Origin: an uncultured Eubacterium sp.
Lineage (GTDB): Bacteria; Bacillota; Clostridia; Lachnospirales; Lachnospiraceae
Assembly: GCA_902475415.1 (NCBI GenBank)
Contig: CABRZK010000032.1
Coordinates: forward strand, 1-13,854
DNA length: 13,854 bases
Direction of reading: 5' to 3'
The notes under the pieces are model-generated. The model did no database searches. It had not been told where the DNA came from and was given only the letters and a program-made list of their open reading frames with translations. Of the stretch, positions 1 to 8,100 are shown one piece after another. A program made the position numbers and the translations under genes. How positions within the stretch are numbered: position 1 is the stretch's first letter; every line of letters starts with the position of its first letter.

Positions 1-1332
1 AACAGTTTTCACACAATATGGTGTGGTTCCTTTTGCATTTTCATACAGCAGACGGAACTCATCACAAACGCTCTCAATATAATCGATAAAATCCGGGAAT
101 TCGCAGGCCAGTTTCAGATATCCGCCATATCCAATGCGGTCAATCGGTTTACGAAGAATCGCTCTTCTGGCTGTTACCCAGTTTTCTTTTGCCTCTTTGA
201 TCGGATCACCGCCTTCATGGAATGTATCCGGGAAGAAATATGGTAAAAATCTGCCTTCTCTGTATTTTACACCTTCCACATCACTGATCAGACGCAGGGT
301 AGAACCGTTTCCGACACTTCCTACCAGTGCATCCAGACCGATGGTCTTGAACTCATCCATAAACGGCTCGGTTCCGATCCAGTGATCGCCAAGGAACATC
401 ATCGCTTCCTTGCCTTCTTCATGTGTGATATCTACCATTTCTTTGGCAAGTTTCGCTACCTCCCGACGCTGGAAAGCCTGAAAATCCTTGAATTCTTTGG
501 ACGGGATACGATACTGATTGTTAAAATATCCCTGATCGATGATGTATTCCGGACGGAATTTATATCCGACTTCTTTTTCAAATTGCTCTAAAATGTATGG
601 GCTGACACTGGCAGAATATCCGTACCAGTCCACATATTTTTCCCTTGCCAGTTCATCAAATACCAGCGTGAACTGATGGAAAAATGTGGTATAGCGGATG
701 ACATTGACATGCGGATTGGCTTTACAGAATTTCCGCAGACGCTCCATACTGAATTTATGTGTCTTTGGCTGACGTACATCAAAGGTAATCTGATGCTCTA
801 CGTCTTTCCATTCATTGACAACTGCATTGTACATATGCACCGGATCCCACATGATGTATGCCAGAAAACTTACAGTGTAATCATGGAATGGTTTTGCCGG
901 ATTAATGGTTACATCTCCTGTCTCTTCAGAATAGGACCATTCATCGCAGCTTACAACTTCACCTGTTGTACGGTCAATGACTTCCCACCAGCGTCTGATA
1001 TCATCATGACTGTTTACTTTCAGCATTTCCGGATAAATACCGGTCATCAGATGGATGGATAATTTATCAGATTCAGCCGTATAAAATTTTGTCATAATAT
1101 AACACTGCTGAATCTCATCCGGGTTGGCTTTTGCCCACTCGTTATCTTTTCTGGTTGTATAGTAAGTGGAATAAACTTTTGCATCCACATCTTTTAATCC
1201 TTCCGGATAATCAGTTCCGTCACAGTCGCGGATGGCATCTGCACCCCAGCGTTTCATCAGTTCCAGAGTCTCCGGAACCACATCTACATCTGTCGGAATT
1301 GTCACACGACCTGTCAGTTTTGTCTCTCCCAT
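1..1332 (-). CDS. lnpA: GH112 beta-galactoside phosphorylase (galacto-N-biose/lacto-N-biose type), N-terminal 444 residues, cut by window edge
   Basis: Family GH112 enzymes phosphorolyse galactosyl-beta-1,3-N-acetylhexosamine (mucin core 1 and lacto-N-biose) or galactosyl-beta-1,4-rhamnose, giving galactose 1-phosphate in the cytoplasm. The translation is open from the ATG at 1332 to base 1 (444 of the usual 700-750 residues). Family blocks seen: WGADAIR (29-35), WEVIDRTTGEVV (116-127), YTVSFLAYIMWDPV (152-165), FLGDHWIGTEP (313-323), FLPYFFPDTFHEG (362-374) and GYGGYL (401-406). D316 in GDHW matches the family's catalytic acid. There is no signal peptide. Tyr239 stands where, as I recall, the Bifidobacterium enzyme has Cys236 in its N-acetyl pocket, so whether the acceptor is GlcNAc/GalNAc or rhamnose is open. 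The start follows a strong site, GAGGAGG, about 10 bases upstream. A hairpin repeat lies in the leader. uppP is upstream on the same strand with a terminator between, so this is probably a separate transcript. The family call is secure; the exact substrate is not. Confidence 0.9.
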   Translation of the reverse strand, partial: MGETKLTGRVTIPTDVDVVPETLELMKRWGADAIRDCDGTDYPEGLKDVDAKVYSTYYTTRKDNEWAKANPDEIQQCYIMTKFYTAESDKLSIHLMTGIYPEMLKVNSHDDIRRWWEVIDRTTGEVVSCDEWSYSEETGDVTINPAKPFHDYTVSFLAYIMWDPVHMYNAVVNEWKDVEHQITFDVRQPKTHKFSMERLRKFCKANPHVNVIRYTTFFHQFTLVFDELAREKYVDWYGYSASVSPYILEQFEKEVGYKFRPEYIIDQGYFNNQYRIPSKEFKDFQAFQRREVAKLAKEMVDITHEEGKEAMMFLGDHWIGTEPFMDEFKTIGLDALVGSVGNGSTLRLISDVEGVKYREGRFLPYFFPDTFHEGGDPIKEAKENWVTARRAILRKPIDRIGYGGYLKLACEFPDFIDYIESVCDEFRLLYENAKGTTPYCVKTV

Positions 1333-1495
1333 TCTTATTTTTCCTCCTCATGATCTCTATCAGCTGTTATTTGTTACTACTCACCACTTACAAAAGTGGG
1401 AGTCCAGGCTCAGACTGAAATGAATTATATTTATTCTACCATTAAATATCTTTTATTTCATCTGACATTTGTACAAAAAGACATCGAAAACTTGT
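1333..1495 (-). promoter_or_regulatory. Leader and probable promoter region of the GH112 gene
   Basis: This is the stretch between the uppP terminator and the GH112 start. On the minus strand it has two possible -10 boxes, TATAAT (1424-1429) and TAGAAT (1433-1438), but neither has a good -35 box at 16-18 bp. That would fit an activator-dependent promoter (inference). The leader then contains the hairpin repeat at 1380-1402 and ends with the ribosome-binding site. No operator can be assigned. Confidence 0.35.
1380..1402 (+). repeat. Hairpin repeat, copy A
   Basis: A stem CTC-(A)-CCACTT closes with AAGTGG-GAG around the 4-base loop ACAA. One bulged A is on the 5' side. The following bases GTCnnnnCTC and a short CTGA/AAAT tract are shared with the two other copies in this window (9871-9893 on the minus strand, and the split copy at 12206-12344). 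It sits in the 5' leader of the GH112 gene. Such hairpins typify IS200/IS605-like ends or palindrome-associated repeats; no transposase is present. Confidence 0.6.
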
Positions 1496-1572
1496 AAAAA
1501 AAAGAAGTCCACAACCATATACCGTCCCTCAAAGTTTAACTTTTGAAAGTGATACACAATTGCGAACTTCTT
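1496..1572 (-). terminator. Probable rho-independent terminator of uppP with an unusually long loop
   Basis: Read on the minus strand, AAGAAGTTC pairs with GGACTTCTT (9 bp, one G-U) and is followed by a run of eight T. The pairing is complete only on the minus strand: the + strand has a C-A mismatch at the wobble position. The 53-base loop contains its own small hairpin (TCAAA/TTTGA). It begins about 20 bases after the uppP stop codon. The long loop is atypical, so a conditional structure in front of the GH112 gene is possible. Confidence 0.55.
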
Positions 1573-1594
1573 ATATATATTATATTATTTTGTA

Positions 1595-2425
1595 CTATCT
1601 GCTTGCCAGGAAATATCCAATTACGACAACACCAAGTACAATTCGATACCATCCAAATACTTTGAAATCATGTTTCTTGATGTAGGACATCAGGAACTTA
1701 ATTGCTACGATGGAAAGCACAAAGGCTACGATCATACCGATTGCCAGTAATGCTACTTCGGAGGTGTTGAATCCACCATTGTATTTTAAAATCTTGATGG
1801 CACTTCCACCGAACATAGCCGGAACAGCAAGGAAGAAGGTAAACTCTGCTGCTGCTGTTCTGGAAATTCCCATCATCAGAGATCCTACGATAGTAGAACC
1901 GGAACGGGAAGTTCCCGGGAAAATAGCGGCAATCATCTGGAATACACCGATCAAAAAAGCCTGACCATAGGAAATATCATCGATGGAATCAATTTTTGCC
2001 ACTCTGTTCTTATTGGAACGCTCTACGATAATAAATACAATACCCACCAGAATCAGCATGATTGCTACGGTCTGATAATTGTAAAAATATTTTGTAAATA
2101 CATCGTCCCATAAGATACCAACCACTCCGGCCGGAATAGATGCAACGATGATCTTTACCCACATTTTGCATTTTCTGCGGCTGATATGTAAGCCGTGTTT
2201 TGTAGACAACGGAATCAGCTTGTTCCAGTAGATCACTACAACTGCAAGGATAGCTCCCAGCTGGATGACCACCAGAAAAAGATCCAGAAATTCCGGACTC
2301 ACATTTAATTTTACGAATTCATCAAGCAAGATCATATGGCCGGTGCTGCTGATTGGAAGCCACTCTGTGATACCTTCCACTACACCAAACAATATTGCTT
2401 TTAATACTTCAATCATTGTTAACAT
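1595..2425 (-). CDS. uppP: Undecaprenyl-diphosphate phosphatase UppP (BacA family)
   Basis: UppP dephosphorylates undecaprenyl pyrophosphate at the membrane, recycling the lipid carrier for peptidoglycan and wall polymers; overexpression is known to give bacitracin resistance. The 276-aa length is normal. The first signature, GVVEGITEWLPISSTGH (14-30), supplies E17, E21 and H30. The second, PGTSRSG (170-176), supplies R174. These have the same numbering as the essential residues known for the E. coli enzyme. About eight hydrophobic segments run through the protein. The first ATG is chosen because AGGAAGG lies nine bases upstream; a second ATG three codons in has poorer spacing. A near-consensus promoter lies at 2478-2506 and a terminator follows the gene, so it is probably monocistronic. 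Nothing is odd in the sequence. Confidence 0.97.
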   Translation of the reverse strand: MLTMIEVLKAILFGVVEGITEWLPISSTGHMILLDEFVKLNVSPEFLDLFLVVIQLGAILAVVVIYWNKLIPLSTKHGLHISRRKCKMWVKIIVASIPAGVVGILWDDVFTKYFYNYQTVAIMLILVGIVFIIVERSNKNRVAKIDSIDDISYGQAFLIGVFQMIAAIFPGTSRSGSTIVGSLMMGISRTAAAEFTFFLAVPAMFGGSAIKILKYNGGFNTSEVALLAIGMIVAFVLSIVAIKFLMSYIKKHDFKVFGWYRIVLGVVVIGYFLASR

Positions 2426-2477
2426 ATTAAAATTCCTTCCTAGTTTTTATTAACTATTTAATTTTTATGCCTAGAAG

Positions 2478-2506
2478 ATTCTAACATGCTTCCCATAATA
2501 TCTCAA
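2478..2506 (-). promoter_or_regulatory. Sigma-A promoter of uppP
   Basis: On the minus strand TTGAGA (2501-2506) and TAGAAT (2478-2483) are separated by exactly 17 bp. Transcription would start near 2471, giving a leader of about 45 bases before the uppP ATG. Both boxes are 5/6 matches to consensus. Confidence 0.65.
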
Positions 2507-2563
2507 CTTAATTTTTTATGAGTATTTGTTTTCAAAAATCTAAACAACTTTAAATCTTCTCTT

Positions 2564-3385
2564 TTATTTTTCAAATATATGTTCTAACCACGTCTGTACC
2601 AGACTAATCCAGCTCTGACATTCCTTCTGCACACCGATACCGTTGGCACGGCAGGTTTCCTCATTTGCCAGAGACAGTCCATGACCTCCTACTGGGTAAA
2701 TATGCAGTTCGGCTGACACACCATGCTCCAGACAGGCCTGAAAGAAATACAGCGAATTTTCCACCGGAACGGTATCATCTGTCGCCGTATGCCATAAAAA
2801 CGTCGGTGGTGTCTGCTCTGTCACCTGATATTCCAGAGACAGTTCCGCTTTCTTTTCCTCATAGGCATCACCCAGTAGATTATGGAAAGAACCTTCGTGC
2901 GCCTTTTCTTCGGATGTAATGACCGGGTAACATAACAGTAATCCCGCAATTTTAAGCTGGTCGGATGTCGTTGTCATTGCATCTGCAAGCCATTTCTGAT
3001 GCCAGGAAACACCGTAATCTGCTGCCAGATGACCACCGGCAGAGCAACCTTGCACTACGATTTTCTTCGGATCAATATGGTACTCTTCTGCGTGTCTTTT
3101 CAGATACAATACGCTCTCTGCCACCTGCAATAATGCCGCCGGATACCGCACCGGGCTGACACTGTAACGCAAAATGGCCACATGATATCCCATGGCAAGA
3201 AAACGCATTGCCATCGGTTCTGCCTCTCGGTCAGAAGTCATTTCATATCCGCCTCCCGGGCACATCAGAATAACTGGTCTTTTCTCATTCGGACGCATCT
3301 CAATAGAGCTGTCCAGAAAATATGTGTATAAATATCCCGTGGCATTCATGCCAGGGGCTTTGATTTCGATTTTATTGTTTATCAT
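2564..3385 (-). CDS. Alpha/beta-hydrolase, probable carbohydrate (acetylxylan-type) esterase
   Basis: This is a 273-aa cytoplasmic serine hydrolase of the BD-FAE/acetyl-esterase type. The oxyanion block is MCPGGGYEM (41-49). The nucleophile elbow GCSAGG has the Ser at about residue 115. The acid is Asp in TATDDTVPVENS (about 200-211), and the His is in GGHGLSL (about 233-239). There is no signal peptide, so it would act on imported oligosaccharides or small esters. The start ATG at 3385 is preceded by GAAGG. The gene begins 43 bases after the stop of the mutT-like gene on the same strand, with no clear terminator between, so they are probably co-transcribed. The family is secure. Removal of acetyl groups from plant or host glycans is an inference, and another ester substrate is possible. 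Confidence 0.8.
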   Translation of the reverse strand: MINNKIEIKAPGMNATGYLYTYFLDSSIEMRPNEKRPVILMCPGGGYEMTSDREAEPMAMRFLAMGYHVAILRYSVSPVRYPAALLQVAESVLYLKRHAEEYHIDPKKIVVQGCSAGGHLAADYGVSWHQKWLADAMTTTSDQLKIAGLLLCYPVITSEEKAHEGSFHNLLGDAYEEKKAELSLEYQVTEQTPPTFLWHTATDDTVPVENSLYFFQACLEHGVSAELHIYPVGGHGLSLANEETCRANGIGVQKECQSWISLVQTWLEHIFEK

Positions 3386-3428
3386 GCTTTTTTACCTTCT
3401 TCTTTACGCCGTATTTGATGAGAAATTC

Positions 3429-3830
3429 CTACATCACTTCTTTTATTTTCTCAATCAACCTAATATCTGCCGGGAGCCAGTCTACTTCCCGTAACTGTTC
3501 CCGTGTCAGCCATCTCGCTGCCTCATGCTCTTTCAGCACCAGATCACCGCTTAACACATCACACCAGAAGCACTCCATCGACAGATGAAACTCCGGATAG
3601 TCATATTCTATCGTATCAATCCGTTCTCCAACTGCTATTTTTGTGTCAAGTTCTTCCATAATCTCACGCATTAATGCTTCCTGCGGTGTTTCTCCCGGTT
3701 CTATCTTTCCACCCGGGAATTCCCACTGGTCTTTGAATTCTCCATATCCACGCTGCGTTGCAAAAATCATTGGTTCGCCCTGCTCATTGTAAACTTTGAT
3801 TACCGCTGCAACTACTTTTATTGTTTTCAT
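3429..3830 (-). CDS. mutT: Nudix hydrolase, MutT-like (8-oxo-dGTP diphosphatase or related NTP pyrophosphatase)
   Basis: MutT-type enzymes hydrolyse oxidised or non-canonical nucleoside triphosphates to the monophosphate and pyrophosphate. I start at the ATG at 3830 (133 aa) because GGAG lies six bases before it. The frame is open to a GTG at 3884, but the added residues do not look like Nudix sequence. The order is usual: beta strand KTIKVVAAVI (2-11), WEFPGGKIEPGET (36-48), then the Nudix box from G41 to T63, with R55, E56, E59 and E60 all present. The box glycine in EExG is Asp62 here, a small deviation that does not touch the metal-binding glutamates. The length matches MutT/NudG. The substrate could equally be 5-methyl-dCTP or similar. 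It is probably the first gene of an operon with the esterase downstream. Confidence 0.88.
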   Translation of the reverse strand: MKTIKVVAAVIKVYNEQGEPMIFATQRGYGEFKDQWEFPGGKIEPGETPQEALMREIMEELDTKIAVGERIDTIEYDYPEFHLSMECFWCDVLSGDLVLKEHEAARWLTREQLREVDWLPADIRLIEKIKEVM

Positions 3831-3946
3831 ACTAATCTCCATTCTGTCACTTTCACACCACATCATCTTCCACAGTATTTCCACTCTCTAAATAGCAAGC
3901 TCACCCAATATCTTCCCTCCAATAACTTGTCCAAGCATCTTCCTCT

Positions 3947-3952
3947 ATTATA
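3947..3952 (-). promoter_or_regulatory. Candidate -10 box of the mutT-esterase transcript
   Basis: TATAAT on the minus strand, about 115 bases before the mutT start. The -35 position holds only an A/T-rich sequence with a poor match (TTTATT or TTATTT), so the promoter would be weak or need an activator. No better promoter was seen between 3831 and 4047. Confidence 0.35.
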
Positions 3953-3997
3953 CGGATTTTGATATAAAAAATAAACAGAATTTAAGCAATTTTCCTA

Positions 3998-4026
3998 TTG
4001 ACATTCTACTCTACTCAATGTATTAT
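3998..4026 (+). promoter_or_regulatory. Near-consensus promoter reading antisense into the putative toxin gene
   Basis: TTGACA (3998-4003), a 17-bp spacer and TATTAT (4021-4026) make an excellent sigma-A promoter on the + strand. Transcription would start near 4033, 15 bases beyond the stop codon of the minus-strand gene at 4048-4587, and run antisense through it. No convincing gene lies ahead on the + strand. It has the same -35, spacer length and -10 as the promoter of the HTH gene at 4931-4959, facing the opposite way. Confidence 0.5.
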
Positions 4027-4047
4027 CAAAATTAAGAAATGGGTTTT

Positions 4048-4587
4048 TTACTGAGTAATGTCTTCGGACTGGAAAAGGGTGCTCGTTTCTTTTTTTATGT
4101 TTATTATGTCATAAAGATACATTTTTCCATCTTGCGCATGGCGAATAACCATAATCACATTAAAAACATTATATCTCTCAATTTCTCCGATTTCATTAAA
4201 TACTGGCAACGCAAATCTTGATTCATAACGATACCAACCATACATTGCATCTGCATTATGCTTCGTTTTATAATTTTCAGTGAACTTTTTTCCATCCGCA
4301 ATTTCAATCAATTCAGGTAATCCCTGTGCTGCATTGGCTTTTGCTTTAGCATTTGCGCCTTTTAGAATACGTGTGTAATTTGAATGAGCATACTCATCTG
4401 GCAGATCAGAACCAATATAGACTACGTCATTAGAATCATCAATTGTATAAATATCTCCCACATATTTTTTTAAATATTTCTCTACATCATCCCAATTCAC
4501 AGCTCTTTTCCCTTTAAATAAGATGTCGTGAATGAAAACTGTTTTCTTCCCATCTAAATCCTCAATTACATTTACTTTTCTTTCCAA
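4048..4587 (-). CDS. Putative toxin of an HTH-linked module; resembles a phage/ICE-associated BECR-like nuclease domain
   Basis: The function is not established. The 179-aa protein has no signal peptide or membrane segment. From about residue 46 onward it resembles the C-terminal domain of very large phage and conjugative-element polyproteins that I recall being grouped with BECR-fold (barnase/EndoU/colicin/RelE) nucleases. Recognisable blocks are DVVYIGSDLPDEY (54-66), LKGANAKAKANAAQGLPELI (75-94), KHNADAMYGWYRYESRFALP (109-128), ERYNVFN (137-143) and IKKETS (164-169). Candidate active-site residues are K109, H110, R120, R124 and H150. I start at TTG 4587 because AAGGAGG lies five bases upstream; the next upstream TTG lies before that site. 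The HTH gene is upstream with a 75-base gap that holds a second promoter and an operator copy. A + strand promoter opposes the gene. A non-toxic role is possible. Confidence 0.55.
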   Translation of the reverse strand: MERKVNVIEDLDGKKTVFIHDILFKGKRAVNWDDVEKYLKKYVGDIYTIDDSNDVVYIGSDLPDEYAHSNYTRILKGANAKAKANAAQGLPELIEIADGKKFTENYKTKHNADAMYGWYRYESRFALPVFNEIGEIERYNVFNVIMVIRHAQDGKMYLYDIINIKKETSTLFQSEDITQ

Positions 4588-4616
4588 TGTTACCTCCTTA
4601 TTTTTCTGCAAAATAT

Positions 4617-4640
4617 ACGCATTGCGTTATGTACATTATA
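4617..4640 (-). promoter_or_regulatory. Internal promoter with second copy of the HTH operator
   Basis: On the minus strand a TATAAT box (4635-4640) is followed immediately by the dyad ACGCA-T-TGCGT (4617-4626). The 14 bases ACGCATTGCGTTAT (4617-4630) are identical to the operator upstream of the HTH gene, and the dyad centre lies 13 bp from the -10 box, against 12 bp in the other copy. The -35 is weak (TTATCA at 16 bp). It lies in the gap between the HTH gene and the putative toxin, so the second gene can probably be transcribed and repressed separately. Confidence 0.6.
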
Positions 4641-4662
4641 AAAAATAAAGACTATATGATAA

Positions 4663-4890
4663 CTAATACGAGCCTTTATCATTAAAATAGTTTTCTTTAT
4701 CCACATCTTTAATTCGACATTCTATTTCCGCTCTGTATTTTAGCAAACGTAGCAAATACTCTGGTAGCTCTCTTTTCTCTGCTTCCCAGTCCTGAACTGT
4801 GCGATATGGAATGCCATAATAGTCACTGAACTCGCGTCTGTTCATTCCCATTTTTTCTCTTAATTCTTTTACTTCTTTTCCTCTTCCCAT
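4663..4890 (-). CDS. Small helix-turn-helix DNA-binding protein, probable antitoxin or autorepressor
   Basis: A 75-aa protein with an XRE-like helix-turn-helix. The segment MNRREFSDYYGIPYRTVQDW (15-34) has the usual two helices around the GIPYRT turn, with RTVQDW as the likely recognition helix, then a conserved-looking LPEYLLRLLKY (42-52). The charged C-terminus (RIKDVDKENYFNDK) could be the part that binds a partner. The ATG at 4890 follows GGGAG at eight bases. It is the first gene of a two-gene module with the downstream 179-aa protein, and a perfect palindrome lies over its own transcription start. Autorepression by binding that palindrome is the natural inference. The DNA-binding fold is clear; the antitoxin role rests on gene order and the repeated operator. 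Confidence 0.75.
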   Translation of the reverse strand: MGRGKEVKELREKMGMNRREFSDYYGIPYRTVQDWEAEKRELPEYLLRLLKYRAEIECRIKDVDKENYFNDKGSY

Positions 4891-4908
4891 TGTTAATTCT
4901 CCCTTTTC

Positions 4909-4959
4909 AAATAACGCATTGCGTTATTTAATAATACTTAATATGAACCAGATTGTCAA
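4909..4959 (-). promoter_or_regulatory. Promoter of the HTH-putative toxin module with perfect palindromic operator
   Basis: On the minus strand TTGACA (4954-4959), a 17-bp spacer and TATTAT (4931-4936) are followed one base later by a perfect dyad at 4909-4929: AAATAACGCA, a central T, then its exact complement (10-bp arms). Its core is repeated before the second gene at 4617-4630. The position over the start site would let a bound dimer block transcription, the classic layout of an autoregulated toxin-antitoxin or repressor operon. Confidence 0.75.
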
Positions 4960-4973
4960 TCGCTTTTACTCGT

Positions 4974-5009
4974 AAAAACAGAGCATCGATATCCTCAATG
5001 CCCTGTTTT
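4974..5009 (-). terminator. Rho-independent terminator of the DUF5107/TPR gene
   Basis: AAAACAG-A-GCAT pairs with ATGC-C-CTGTTTT across an 11-base loop. On the minus strand a run of T follows the stem. It lies about 115 bases past the stop codon of the large TPR gene and just upstream of the HTH promoter, insulating the two. The + strand also has T-rich sequence after the stem, so it may work both ways. Confidence 0.65.
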
Positions 5010-5122
5010 CAAATTTGTTTTTTTAAAAAGACGTTTCTGTTTTTCTCTCGTAACCATCGCTACTATCTTACATATTATTTTGCGTATTTTCTTCCTACGT
5101 TTGTTTCGAAGAAATACCTATC

Positions 5123-8100
5123 CTATGATTTTTTATTCATTTCCTCACATATTCCGCGATACCATCTGCTTTTCTGATGATTATAATCCAGTTCGATGCA
5201 CCGGTTAAAATCCTCTTTGGCTGCTTCATATTCTCCTGCACCAAGGTTTGATAAGCCCATCAGATAATAGCAATGTGCCTTGTTTTTCACTGTCAGGTCA
5301 TCTTCAAAGATCAGAAAATCCGGAAGAGATACCGCGAAAAAGTCATCTTCCACCTGATCGTACAGATGCCGTTCCCCATAGTCCTGCAATTTGTTCAGGC
5401 AGATATGATACCGTTTCATCTGGTTTAACTTTTTACTTGCCAGTGCCTGATACAGAATCATGTCTGCCGGCTGGTCATAGTAATACATGGCTCCTGCCGG
5501 TTCGTTATCTCCAGTCTGCGCACGTGCAAAACAATTTCGTGCTTCATCCATCCGATTTAAATGTTCTAAAGCCACGCCAAGCTCATAATAAATATCATTA
5601 TCTTTTGTACCTTCCAAACGTCCTTCCCCAAGATTTTTCGGATATTGCAGTGCCTGTTTTAGCAAACGCTCCGCTTCGGCATACTCTTTTCTCTGCATTT
5701 TCTCTCTGGCTAACGCGGTCAGTGCCGCTTTGTACTGTCCGGAAATCCGTCCTTCTGCACCCTCCCATGGGCGGAAAGAATGGCTCATGATCAGATCATA
5801 GGCTTTTTGCGGTTCTCTGTTCAGGTTGTAAAGTGTCACCCATTCCAGCATGGCATCATCCCGTTCTCTCACCAGTTTTTTCCGCTTTTCATATTTTTTC
5901 AGACGCTCCGCAAAGGGAACACCCATCTTTTTGTACAGTTGATCCAGTTCCAGAAAAACACGGCTGTCTGTTTCATCCAGTGCAAACGCCTGCTCCAGTT
6001 CCCGTTTTGCCGCCCTGTCATCATGCCGTTTGTTGTAGTAGGCAATGGCCAGATTTCGATGTGCCGTCGGATATGAAGCATCCAGTTTCACAGACTGCTC
6101 CCACAGATGGATGGCCTGCTCATACTGCAGCTTGTCATAATGCAGATTGCCCAGATAATAATAAGCCTTTGCTCCCTGCGGATTTAACTTAATCGCAGTT
6201 TCAAGCACTGCAATATCTTCTAATTTGTTTGGGAAACAATAATCCGGCATACACTGTTCTGCATTCCGGTAAATTTCAGCAAAATCAACCGTTGCTTTAT
6301 TATCGGCTTTCTGCTGATAATATGCCTGATAGTAATAAATCATCGGCTGTTTCACCGGGCAATTCTGTAATACCGCCATTGTTTCTTCCAGACATCCGTA
6401 TTCTGCATAATCTCGGGCCGTCTGCAGATATGTTTCAAAAAATCCTCTGCTACGCTTTGCAAAAATATTTTTCGTCTGACAGATATTGTTTATACTATCG
6501 TGCATGACAATTCCCGAACAATGTGTCTCAGCAGTCGCGTCACACATCCCTCTGTCATCCCATTCCTTCTTTTTTGTATCTTCCGTTCTGACAGTTTCTT
6601 TACCCGATGCCTTATTCCATACTTTTTCTGCCCAATTTTCTTCTGTCAGCACCTGTTCAAACAGCGTCACATAATCAAAGGCATCCAGCTTCAGATTTTC
6701 TGCCCTCCACACTGCTGCTTCCTCCATGCGATTCAGTTTTCGCAGTAAAACGACTTTCAGGCCTCTTGCTTTGACATTGTGGCTGTTCTTGACCAGACTG
6801 CGCTCAATCAGTTCCAGTGCCTGCTCGTATTCGCCATTCTCACAGGCAATCGCAGCCAGATAATAGTAAGACATCTCCTGCTGTGCATTGGTCCATGTCG
6901 CTTTGTAAAACGCATCATACGCCTCTTTCTTTCTGTCCTGATAAAATAACGTCAATCCCAGATTGTAGTATGTCTCACTGTCGTACGGATTAGGACTCCG
7001 CCAGGTCAGACGTTTGATTGCCACACGGAAATGTTTTTCTGCCTGTGCAAACTGTCCTTCGCGCATCAGAAGCATTCCATAAGCCTGATTGATCCGGCTG
7101 TCTCCCGGATCACGTTTCAGTCCTTCCAGATAGTAAAAATCCGGCTGCCAGGTAGCATGACGGTGCTGTTCAATATGCTGCGCCGTCAAAAACAGTTCTT
7201 CATTCGTCAAAATCTCTTCCGGTTTTTTTGCCGGTTCTGCCGGCTCTCCGAGTTTCGGAATTGTCTCTTCCTCCGGTTCATAGGAAACCAACAGCCTTCC
7301 ATGTCCGTACACAGATACTTTCAGTTCCTGCACTTTTCCGACGGTAGTTGGAATTTGTTCTTCAAAAATATCCACCGGGGAAAGGGTTGTCTGTTTTTGA
7401 AATATGACAGTTCTATTCTGCTCCAGCACAATTTCCGCATCTGTGTATTCCTCTGTGGCATACACCGTCACCTTTGCCTGCTGACCGGTCAGTTCCAGAT
7501 TGACTGCTGCATGAATCGTCGCATTTTTCACGGCTCCTACTTTTTTATAAGGCATAAAATACTGGGTAAACACTTTTTCCTCAAAAGGTTTCAACCAACT
7601 GAAATCCGGCTGGTTTTCTGTATACACGCCTGTCATCAGCTCGATATACGGACCATCGGCATCCGTCAGATTGCGATCCCAGGCTTTTCCAAACTCACCA
7701 CAGCCCCAGGTCCACTGCTTCTTGCCCGGTGATACATGATGGTCTGCGACATGGAGTAACCCAGCCTCTTTTTTGTAATCATAACCACCAACAAAATCAT
7801 ACTTCGACGTTTCTGCCATATAGGACGTCGGCACCGGAATATTTTTGTATCGGGAAATGTCAACCCCTTCGCTGTAATCGTGTTTATAGTACTCTCCTTT
7901 TGCAATTGGAAATCTGGAAACCGCGCGTTTTCCGTGATCGTATACGGTATGTACATCCGGTGGAAAAATGGACTGCGTGTATTCGTTGACAGACACAGCC
8001 GGATTCGCCCACCATAAAAAGGTCTGCGGCAACGGCGTCCGGTTATACAACTGTCCCCGGATTTCGATATATGCCTTATCCGGATACAAAGTAAATGAAG

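Noticed and set aside
134..1062. Several + strand ORFs in the first kilobase
   Set aside because: All lie antisense to the GH112 gene, whose family blocks are continuous in the opposite strand.
3894..3944. 16-codon ORF in the mutT leader (minus strand)
   Set aside because: The putative Shine-Dalgarno is too close to the ATG and there is no sign of a leader-peptide mechanism.
4039..4221. 60-codon + strand ORF following the antisense promoter
   Set aside because: No ribosome-binding site and it overlaps the toxin gene in antisense; a non-coding antisense transcript is the simpler reading.
7031..7732. Long open frame (233 codons) on the + strand
   Set aside because: It lies entirely inside the DUF5107/TPR gene on the other strand, has no recognisable motifs or ribosome-binding site, and is a shadow of that gene.
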